Position numbers and translations under genes: made by a program. This document shows positions 7,009-11,989 of a DNA stretch of 11,989 nucleotides, piece after piece. A model generated the notes under the pieces. That model saw only the letters and a program-made list of their open reading frames with translations, was not told the DNA's origin and ran no database searches. Source of the stretch: an uncultured Veillonella sp. (GTDB lineage: Bacteria; Bacillota; Negativicutes; Veillonellales; Veillonellaceae); assembly GCA_915066865.1 (NCBI GenBank), contig CAJZEE010000067.1, positions 1 through 11,989 of the forward strand, given 5' to 3'. The first letter of the stretch is position 1. Each line of letters opens with the position of its first letter.

Positions 7009-7239
7009 ATGAGTCGCATTCATAAAGAACATTTACAAGCTGGCTATATCTTTGGTGACAATGTTAACCAAGAATATATTTACTTGCCTTCTGGTGAGGT
7101 AGGCACGGAGCATCCGTTAGCAGTCCTAGAAACACCAACGAAGCGCGAAGATATTACATTGGACGAAGCAGTCCATATGATTGATACCCTAACACTAAAA
7201 CGTTGTAGCCACCCTACACTAGGTAAAAAATCATTTTAA
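7009..7239 (+). CDS. Small conserved-looking protein of unknown function
   Basis: A 76-residue frame starts 9 nt after the phosphoesterase stop. Its ribosome site AAGGAG overlaps that stop codon, so the two genes are probably translationally coupled. The sequence is acidic to neutral, soluble and without repeats, cysteine clusters or membrane segments; it has one Cys near the C-terminus (KRCSHPTLG). I do not recognise a family. Coding quality looks real: a normal start, codon use like the neighbours and tight operon spacing. A role linked to the phosphoesterase or the DUF4931 protein is suggested only by position. Confidence 0.7.
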   Translation: MSRIHKEHLQAGYIFGDNVNQEYIYLPSGEVGTEHPLAVLETPTKREDITLDEAVHMIDTLTLKRCSHPTLGKKSF

Positions 7240-7281
7240 TAACGCCATCAATAATGTAATTAATTGAACAAAACAATAAAA

Positions 7282-7374
7282 TAGCGGATAGTTGACTATA
7301 ATCTGCACTCCAGAAAAGGATCATAATTTCTAATTTCTGAAAGTGCAGATTGTTATTAACTCAACTATCCGCTA
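7282..7374. repeat. Long stem-loop immediately outside the IS left end
   Basis: Perfect arms TAGCGGATAGTTGA (7282-7295) and complement (7361-7374) contain a second helix AATCTGCACT/AGTGCAGATT (7300-7309, 7342-7351) and a third CAGAAA/TTTCTG (7311-7316, 7334-7339). About 30 bp pair in 93 nt. No U-tract follows, so it is not a standard terminator. It could end the 5382-7239 operon transcript, protect its 3' end, or be a separate MITE-like element. Confidence 0.75.
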
Positions 7375-7378
7375 GATG

Positions 7379-7429
7379 AAGGGGCTGTAACAGAATGCGG
7401 TTTTACCGCATTCTAGTTGCAGTCCCTTT
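7379..7429. repeat. IS left terminal inverted repeat, folded as hairpin
   Basis: The terminal repeat (7379-7395) is the outer arm of an imperfect palindrome. GAATGCGG (7393-7400) pairs with CCGCATTC (7406-7413), and AAGGG at the tip can pair with CCCTTT at 7424-7429. Confidence 0.7.
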
Positions 7430-7436
7430 AAAATAT

Positions 7437-7496
7437 AAGAAACACCAAGAAAATTAGATTTGTACAATCTTATGTTTTCTTGGTGTTTCTTGTTTT
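7437..7496. terminator. Strong 17-bp hairpin terminator inside the IS left end
   Basis: AAGAAACACCAAGAAAA (7437-7453) pairs perfectly with 7475-7491, and the loop can extend the stem (TTAGATT / AATCTTA). GTTTTT follows on the plus strand and ATATTTT on the minus strand. It can stop transcripts arriving from the 5382-7239 operon and also end the transposase message. Confidence 0.8.
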
Positions 7497-7505
7497 TAGG
7501 CGCAC

Positions 7506-7531
7506 TTAAATAGGCCGCTAGGCCTATTTAA
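7506..7531. terminator. Hairpin just after the transposase stop
   Basis: An 11-bp perfect stem, TTAAATAGGCC (7506-7516) and GGCCTATTTAA (7521-7531), has a 4-nt loop and sits 12 nt beyond the transposase stop codon. The U-tract is short, so it is a 3'-end stabiliser or a weak terminator. Confidence 0.6.
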
Positions 7532-7543
7532 AAATTTCTTGGT

Positions 7544-9151
7544 TTAAGCAGTTTGTTTTGCAGTAAATAATGTTGTATTAACTCGACCCGCTTGTATTCT
7601 GTTATGTAATTTTGCTAGATTGAATCCCATGGACAATAGATATAACATCTTATGCACGTTTCCACTACCACGGTGTAACAATCGTCTAAATCCAAGATCT
7701 TGTTTTAACACACCAAATGCGCCTTCTACTTGAATGGAACGGTTCATTCGTAATTGAATGCCTGTACCACTGAGTAATCTATCTTGGTTCTCTGCCAGTA
7801 CGGCATCATACGCAGGTGTAATCTCAATTCTTTTTACTGGATTTTCTGTCGTTCGTTTTACATACCGTTGGCATTCCTTTTTGTATCCGCATCGGTTACA
7901 AGACTCACAAATATATACCTTTCGCTCAGATACAAATCCTGTTTTGTTTTCCGCCTTACGCGTGAAGGCATATTTTAATTTACGTCCTTTTGCACATGTA
8001 AATGCATCTTCTTCAGGTATATACTCCATATTACGAGCTTTGCTAATATCCTTGGTCCAAGTTCTAGTTTTCGCTTTTTCGTAATATTGGGGCTTTATAC
8101 AAGATAGGTAATGGTTGTTCTTTAACCAAGTTAAGTTCTCATGGCTATCATAACCAGCATCAGCTACCACATATGTGAATCGGTGCCTATGGATCTCTTC
8201 TAATTGCTGTATAAATGGAATTAAGGTATTCGTATCGTTGGATTTAGAAAATACACCAATGCCCATAATATATTCAGAATGAACAGCTAATTGTACATTG
8301 TAGGCAGGTTTAAGCTGTCCATTACGCATATGGTCTTCCTTCATACGCATAAACGTCGCATCATGATCTGTTTTAGAATAACTGTTGCGTTCACCCATAA
8401 TATACAACTGCTGTTCGTATTCTTTGCGCTTCTCATATAAAGCTTCTGCTCGCTCATACAATCGTTGTAATGGTGTTTTATGCTTACCTTTTCCTTGTAC
8501 GAGCTCCATATGTTGTACTTCAATTTCTTTAGCTAGGAAGGTATATATATATTCATCATTCATACAATGGGTATCTAACCCTAATTCATTCCAGATGTCT
8601 TTCTTTAATATAGCTAATTTAGAGGGTAATGTATCTAGTCTTTTTTGCACTGTTTTTCTCCAGACAAATGTGTACTTGTTGGCATTAGCCTCTAGTTTAG
8701 TTCCATCAATAAAGACTTCATTAAATGTTAAGGTATCATGTCTGTTAATAGCTTTCATCAACTGTGAAAACAGATTCATTAAGATATCTAGCGTACAACG
8801 AGCAAAAAATCGTTGGAATGTCATATGACTTGGGACTGAATAGCCTTGAAGAAGCCACATATAATTAATATTTTCTTCGCATTGTTGTTGTATCATACGT
8901 GTAGAATACACGCCGTTGGACATAGCATAGACAAAAATTTTGAACAGAATATGCGGTGGCACTTTAGATTTTCTCCCTTTAGGAGAATACAAATGCTGTA
9001 ACTCTTTATAGTCTAATTCCTCCAATACAGCATCAAGTAACCGCACAGGCGCTGTTTCTTTTATCAAAATGCCATAATCCAATGGTAAAACTAGTTGGCG
9101 AGGCATTACTAGTTTGGTATAATTAGGTTTATTGGTATGGTTTTTGTTCAT
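7544..9151 (-). CDS. IS1182-family DDE transposase
   Basis: A full-length 535-residue frame without visible frameshift. The N-terminus carries the InsH/DUF772-type region (about 20-130, including PRQLVLPLDYG and SVPSHMTFQRFFAR). The DDE core shows FIDGTKLEANANKYTFVWRK near 148-167 (first Asp), VVADAGYDSHENL near 328-340 (second Asp) and VEGAFGVLKQDLGFRRLLHRG near 481-501 (Glu). A Cys-rich knuckle, CESCNRCGYKKEC, sits between the second Asp and the Glu, as in this family. No Shine-Dalgarno precedes the ATG. Instead TATAAT ends only 6 nt upstream, so the message from this promoter would be leaderless or nearly so. A start at Met16 (MPRQ) also lacks a ribosome site. The gene looks functional and runs opposite to the upstream operon. 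Confidence 0.93.
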   Translation of the reverse strand: MNKNHTNKPNYTKLVMPRQLVLPLDYGILIKETAPVRLLDAVLEELDYKELQHLYSPKGRKSKVPPHILFKIFVYAMSNGVYSTRMIQQQCEENINYMWLLQGYSVPSHMTFQRFFARCTLDILMNLFSQLMKAINRHDTLTFNEVFIDGTKLEANANKYTFVWRKTVQKRLDTLPSKLAILKKDIWNELGLDTHCMNDEYIYTFLAKEIEVQHMELVQGKGKHKTPLQRLYERAEALYEKRKEYEQQLYIMGERNSYSKTDHDATFMRMKEDHMRNGQLKPAYNVQLAVHSEYIMGIGVFSKSNDTNTLIPFIQQLEEIHRHRFTYVVADAGYDSHENLTWLKNNHYLSCIKPQYYEKAKTRTWTKDISKARNMEYIPEEDAFTCAKGRKLKYAFTRKAENKTGFVSERKVYICESCNRCGYKKECQRYVKRTTENPVKRIEITPAYDAVLAENQDRLLSGTGIQLRMNRSIQVEGAFGVLKQDLGFRRLLHRGSGNVHKMLYLLSMGFNLAKLHNRIQAGRVNTTLFTAKQTA

Positions 9152-9167
9152 AATTTAATTATACCAA
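9114..9167 (-). promoter_or_regulatory. Transposase promoter embedded in a start-codon-enclosing inverted repeat
   Basis: On the minus strand TTGGTATAATTA (complement of 9156-9167) contains the extended -10 TGGTATAAT. Its perfect 12-bp complement occurs within codons for PNYTK (9114-9125). The start codon (9149-9151) is in the 30-nt loop. A transcript from this promoter starts near the ATG and lacks the outer arm. A transcript entering from outside contains both arms and could hide the start. Confidence 0.6.
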
Positions 9168-9169
9168 CG

Positions 9170-9194
9170 AAAAGGGCCCTTCGGGGCCTTTTTT
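9170..9194 (+). terminator. UUCG-loop terminator upstream of the transposase
   Basis: AAAAGGGCCC (9170-9179), TTCG loop, GGGCC and TTTTTT (9184-9194) form a terminator with one G-U pair. It is strongest on the plus strand but also has four T on the minus strand, where it would reduce entry of outside transcription into the transposase gene. Confidence 0.8.
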
Positions 9195-9208
9195 GCTTAG
9201 AAATACAG

Positions 9209-9254
9209 AAACAAGCTATTAGTTGATCATCTAAAATCAACTAATAGCTTGTTT
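9209..9254. repeat. 19-bp perfect hairpin in the IS right end
   Basis: Positions 9209-9227 pair perfectly with 9236-9254 around an 8-nt loop. No U-tract follows on either strand. It mirrors the 17-bp hairpin inside the left end. Confidence 0.85.
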
Positions 9255-9259
9255 AGGTT

Positions 9260-9292
9260 AAGGGGCTGTTTTGTTACAGCCCCTTGTTTTTT
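9260..9292 (+). terminator. IS right terminal repeat folded as terminator-like hairpin
   Basis: AAGGGGCTGT (9260-9269) and ACAGCCCCTT (9276-9285) form a 10-bp stem with a 6-nt loop, and GTTTTTT follows just outside the element. The right inverted repeat supplies one arm. It works as a terminator only on the plus strand; on the minus strand no T-tract follows, so it is not a clear stop for the adhesin transcript. Confidence 0.75.
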
Positions 9293-9325
9293 CTTTAGTT
9301 TATACAAGAACTATTTTGTTGTCTT

Positions 9326-9342
9326 CCTTTTAGTTTAAAAGG
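9326..9342. repeat. Small hairpin after the adhesin gene
   Basis: CCTTTTA (9326-9332) and TAAAAGG (9336-9342) pair around GTT, 19 nt after the adhesin stop codon. No T-tract follows on the minus strand, so it is a poor terminator. Confidence 0.4.
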
Positions 9343-9360
9343 TTAATTCATGACAAGTAA

Positions 9361-11859
9361 TTACTTCGCATTACGCTCGATATGACTACCATAAACATCT
9401 CTGTAATCATTAGTTTGCTTATTGTCTTTATTGTTTACACGAAGTCGTTCTACCTTATGACGATCATTGTCTTTACCAGAGATTCGATCCACACGAATGC
9501 GATCCAAGTCACGAAGACGAGCCAATTCAGGATTAAATTCGTTAATCGCACGCCCCATTTTACCATCAATTGGAGCACCCAATTGTAAAGCACGGTAAAT
9601 GATCGCAGCATACTCATAACGAGTCATCGTACGATCGCCTTTAAATTCGCCATCAGGATAACCTTCAACAAGACCTTTATCAGCCAAGTCTTTTACATAT
9701 TCATAAGCCCAATGATTAGCCGGTACATCAGGGAAGTTCACATCTTTCTTGTCATACTGAGGTGCCATTCCCATGGATGCCTTCATTTGTTGAATCTCTA
9801 CATTTTGGGCTTTTACAATGGCCTTTAAGTCCTGAACCTCTTTAGCCAAAGCTACTCTAGAAGTAGATACACCATTTTTTTGACCTAATTTCAAAGAAAC
9901 GCCGGCATTGACCATGTTTTCACCGTTACCCATGGATCCAGCTACGCTGAACATAGTGTCTTCATTTGGTCTGTAGAAAGCACCTAATGCCATCGCATTT
10001 TCACCGGCATAGTTACCGTAACCAGCCGCAAAATTCCATTTATCATCAGGATCAAAATCCAATGGATGAATAGCCGCTAATGCAGCCGCACCAGCACCAA
10101 CTTTTCCTATTTTGCTATTTAATAGGTTCACACCATTACTAATACCGCTAGTAGCTTGATACAATTGGCTACCGTTAACGGCATCTTTAGATGTAGCGGA
10201 TACTTCACCATCGGCTACATTAGTGATTTTATTGCCACCATTATTTAGACCTTTATTGTCCAAAGAAACATTACCAAATTTAACTTTATCTACAGATACT
10301 TTGTAATCAGTACCACCAGCAGCATTTGTGCTTGTAGTTACAGTTACATTATTACCTGCAGAAATACTAGTATGTTTTTTAGCTTCTTTTAATGCTTCTG
10401 TGGCTAAAGTCTTATTATATTCAATACGACGTTCATGACTTTCGATACGCTCACTATGATTTTCAATTCGAGCATCATGATTATCAACACGATTATCTAA
10501 ATAATCTAAACGCTTATCTTGATTGTCAATACGTTTTTCTTGATTATTCATACGTTCAGTTTGATTTTTTAATTGAATGTCATGATTTTGAATTTGATCT
10601 TCATGACGAAGTAAATCAGCATCTTGACGAAGATTTTCTTTAGTTAAACGAGTAATTTGATTATCATGATTTACAATTAATTTATTATGTTTTTCTAATT
10701 CTTGACTATGTCCATTTAAAATATCTTCATGTTTTTGTAAGACATCTGTATGATCTTTTAATTTTCGTTCATTGTCGGCAATTTTTTCTTTATTTTTATC
10801 GATTTCATTAATATTATTTTGAATTAATGTATTGTGATTATTAAGAATTCCGCCCACTGTATTTGCTACTGCATATAATTGACTACCATTTATAGCATCC
10901 GTGCTATCAGAAGATACTTTCCCAGATGCTACATTAATCACCTGACGTTCTTTACCAGATGCACCAACACTCGTAACGCCGTTACGAGCTGACCCTACCC
11001 CGGCAAAGCCGGAATAGTTAATACCATTTATATTAGCTTGTGTTTCTGTTGTGGCAGCTCTATCGGTAGATGCATTGCCTAAGAGAACACTATTTCCTTG
11101 TGTCGACGTCACATTACTACCCAGTACATATGTATTTGCTTGTGCTACGTTATTACTAACCCCAAAAGCACCAGAATCAATGCCAGAAACAGAATTACTG
11201 CTACCAATTCCAACTCCACCACGTGCAGTAATCGTATTACCTGAACCTAGTGCAACAGCATTTGCAGCACCAGCATTAGCATTATTACCTACAGCAGTTG
11301 CACTCTCTTCAGCTTTTGCATTATATCCAACGGCTACTGAACGATTTCCCTTTGCTCTAGCATCATTACCATATGCTGAAGAGAAATTACCAGATGCCTC
11401 AGCATTAAATCCAGTAGCGGTACTTGAAATACCACTAGCCTTTGTACTATTGCCAACCGCTGTAGAAGCTTCAGCAGATGCTTTAGCGGATGAACCAAAG
11501 GCATTTGAATTACGCCCTGAAGAAACTGATCCATGGCCTATTGCAGTAGCATTTTCACCTTCTGCTCGTGCACTCCGACCAATAGCATTGGTATTATTAG
11601 CAGTTGCCTGTGCACTTCGTCCGATAGCTAGTGAAGTCTCACCAGATGCGGTAGAAGACTGTCCTACAGCAGTTGAATATGAACCGGATACCGTATTTCT
11701 GAAACCTACTGCTAAACTATGGTCACTGGTAACCGTGTTTTCATCACCAAAGTGACGTGAATACTCTGTCGGATTTCCTTGTGCTTCTACATGTAATACA
11801 GTTCCCGTGCCTAACGCAAGTAGTATTGCCAATGATAATGCAACTTGTTTGCTTTTCAT
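9361..11859 (-). CDS. YadA-type trimeric autotransporter adhesin with C-terminal SLH domain
   Basis: An 832-residue surface adhesin, expected to act as a homotrimer in the outer membrane. Order of parts: signal peptide 1-26 (cleavage likely after VEA); left-handed-parallel-roll head of 16 repeats of about 14 residues (41-263, pattern A-x-A-x-G...AxG); a neck ending DAINGSQLYAV (321-331); a coiled-coil stalk of 21 heptads (339-482); a second head/neck segment with DAVNGSQLY (559-567); and the YadA membrane anchor with its short helix and four strands (about 585-659, ending GVSLKLG). Unlike classical trimeric autotransporters it does not end there. A short coiled coil (665-695), one SLH domain (706-762, FPDVPANHWAYEYVKDLA ... 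YPDGEF ... MTRYEYA) and a highly charged tail (767-832) follow. SLH domains bind cell-wall polymers, so this end should sit in the periplasm and tie the outer membrane to peptidoglycan. GGGAGGA lies 10 nt before the ATG. Confidence 0.93.
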   Translation of the reverse strand: MKSKQVALSLAILLALGTGTVLHVEAQGNPTEYSRHFGDENTVTSDHSLAVGFRNTVSGSYSTAVGQSSTASGETSLAIGRSAQATANNTNAIGRSARAEGENATAIGHGSVSSGRNSNAFGSSAKASAEASTAVGNSTKASGISSTATGFNAEASGNFSSAYGNDARAKGNRSVAVGYNAKAEESATAVGNNANAGAANAVALGSGNTITARGGVGIGSSNSVSGIDSGAFGVSNNVAQANTYVLGSNVTSTQGNSVLLGNASTDRAATTETQANINGINYSGFAGVGSARNGVTSVGASGKERQVINVASGKVSSDSTDAINGSQLYAVANTVGGILNNHNTLIQNNINEIDKNKEKIADNERKLKDHTDVLQKHEDILNGHSQELEKHNKLIVNHDNQITRLTKENLRQDADLLRHEDQIQNHDIQLKNQTERMNNQEKRIDNQDKRLDYLDNRVDNHDARIENHSERIESHERRIEYNKTLATEALKEAKKHTSISAGNNVTVTTSTNAAGGTDYKVSVDKVKFGNVSLDNKGLNNGGNKITNVADGEVSATSKDAVNGSQLYQATSGISNGVNLLNSKIGKVGAGAAALAAIHPLDFDPDDKWNFAAGYGNYAGENAMALGAFYRPNEDTMFSVAGSMGNGENMVNAGVSLKLGQKNGVSTSRVALAKEVQDLKAIVKAQNVEIQQMKASMGMAPQYDKKDVNFPDVPANHWAYEYVKDLADKGLVEGYPDGEFKGDRTMTRYEYAAIIYRALQLGAPIDGKMGRAINEFNPELARLRDLDRIRVDRISGKDNDRHKVERLRVNNKDNKQTNDYRDVYGSHIERNAK
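9565..9744 (-). other. SLH domain coding region of the adhesin
   Basis: This covers residues 706-765. It shows the typical SLH pattern: F-x-D-V-P-x-x-H-W-A near the start, a middle G-L-V-x-G-Y-P-D-G-x-F, and the ending T-R-Y-E-Y-A. Only one copy is present, followed by a charged, Arg/Asp-rich tail. Confidence 0.9.
9883..10107 (-). other. YadA-like membrane anchor coding region
   Basis: Residues 585-659 contain a Gly/Ala-rich helix (VGAGAAALAAI) and alternating segments that fit four beta strands, such as KWNFAAGYGNY, NAMALGAFYR, TMFSVAGSMG and MVNAGVSLKLG. Three copies would build one 12-strand barrel. Confidence 0.85.
10414..10845 (-). repeat. 21 tandem heptads (21-bp quasi-repeats) of the adhesin stalk
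   Basis: Residues 339-482 divide without a gap into 21 heptads. Position a is Leu/Ile/Val/Met in 20 of 21. Position d is His in 11, Asn in 4, Gln in 4 and Leu in 2. Typical units read IENHSER, IESHERR and LQKHEDI. Confidence 0.9.
11071..11739 (-). repeat. Head-domain repeats of the adhesin (16 units of about 42 bp)
   Basis: Residues 41-263 split into 16 consecutive repeats of 14 residues, one of 13, with a conserved A-x-G near positions 10-12 and a small residue run near the start. This is the YadA head pattern. Confidence 0.9.
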
Positions 11860-11901
11860 CGTTTACTATTCCTCCCTACATCTAAAATTATAAATACAAC
11901 G

Positions 11902-11985
11902 GATAATATATTATCATTTATAATATATATTCAACAAAACTCAGCATAAAATATGTCCACTATTAAATAATGTATTATCATTATC
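11902..11985 (-). promoter_or_regulatory. Adhesin upstream region with two GATAAT-type operator-like motifs
   Basis: GATAATATATTATC (11902-11915) is a perfect 14-bp palindrome 43 nt before the start codon. A second site at 11967-11985 reads GATAATGATAAT then CATTAT on the minus strand. Both resemble arrays of the GATAAT hexamer recognised by Fur-type regulators. AT-rich -10-like sequences overlap the first site. No single clear -35/-10 pair can be chosen. Confidence 0.4.
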
Positions 11986-11989
11986 CTTA

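Larger units (their letters stand above)
7379..9285. mobile_element. Complete IS1182-family insertion sequence, about 1.9 kb
   Basis: The ends are set by 17-bp inverted repeats with one mismatch: AAGGGGCTGTAACAGAA at 7379-7395 and the complement of 9269-9285, which reads AAGGGGCTGTAACAAAA. The enclosed length of 1907 bp fits an IS1182-type element with a single transposase gene (7544-9151, minus). No clear target-site duplication flanks these ends (GATG on the left, GTTT on the right), so the exact boundary may differ by a few bases. Strong hairpins occupy both subterminal regions. The element lies between a plus-strand operon and the 3' end of the adhesin gene, where it breaks no gene visible here. 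Confidence 0.8.

Noticed and set aside
7282..7374. Possible outer end of the insertion sequence
   Set aside because: No matching sequence occurs beyond 9285 on the other side, whereas the AAGGGGCTGTAACA repeat is present at both proposed ends.
10392..10643. An 83-codon plus-strand frame rich in Asp, Tyr and His
   Set aside because: It is antisense to the heptad repeats of the adhesin stalk. The apparent repeats reflect the real gene on the other strand.
10414..10845. Regular repeats that might suggest a CRISPR array
   Set aside because: The units are contiguous 21-bp protein-coding heptads with no conserved repeat-spacer alternation.
11051..11755. A 234-codon open frame on the plus strand
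   Set aside because: It is exactly antisense to the adhesin head repeats. The 42-bp repeats lack stops in this frame, and the translation is a low-complexity Pro/Ala/Leu pattern with no ribosome site.

Overview
The window looks like chromosomal DNA from a Veillonella species or a close relative in the Negativicutes, the diderm Firmicutes. This rests on three things seen together: moderately AT-rich DNA with strong AGGAGG-type ribosome binding sites, a trimeric autotransporter adhesin carrying a peptidoglycan-binding SLH domain (which needs an outer membrane), and a class II fumarase, an enzyme central to lactate-to-propionate fermentation. The genus is an inference from content; no search was run.

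Layout. Positions 1-290 (minus) hold the N-terminus of an OPT-family transporter that runs off the left edge, with a good promoter at 348-376. The gap 291-867 contains a 157-nt rod-like inverted repeat (444-600), possibly a structured RNA of 6S-like shape, then the leader region of fumC (868-2223, plus). A bidirectional terminator at 2281-2314 separates fumC from a convergent minus-strand block. In transcription order that block is an MTH1-like NUDIX hydrolase (5264-4743), MutY (4616-3519) and a membrane-anchored metallophosphoesterase (3502-2321). MutY and the NUDIX enzyme together form a local 8-oxoguanine defence set.

Divergent extended -10 promoters near 5299-5343 drive the NUDIX gene leftwards and a plus-strand operon rightwards. 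The operon has a GalT/HIT-like DUF4931 protein, a cytosolic metallophosphoesterase and a 76-residue protein of unknown function (5382-7239).

A long hairpin (7282-7374) is followed by a complete IS1182-family insertion sequence, which I delimit to about 7379-9285 from 17-bp inverted repeats with one mismatch. Its transposase (minus, 7544-9151) appears intact. Strong hairpins and terminators bracket it, and a 12-bp inverted repeat encloses its start codon.

The right end (9361-11859, minus) encodes an 832-residue YadA-type adhesin. It has a signal peptide, a head of 16 repeats, a stalk of 21 unbroken heptads with mostly His/Asn/Gln at position d, a YadA anchor, then an SLH domain and charged tail after the barrel. 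Its upstream region (11860-11989) carries two GATAAT-type inverted or tandem motifs resembling Fur sites. No tRNA, rRNA or CRISPR array was seen.
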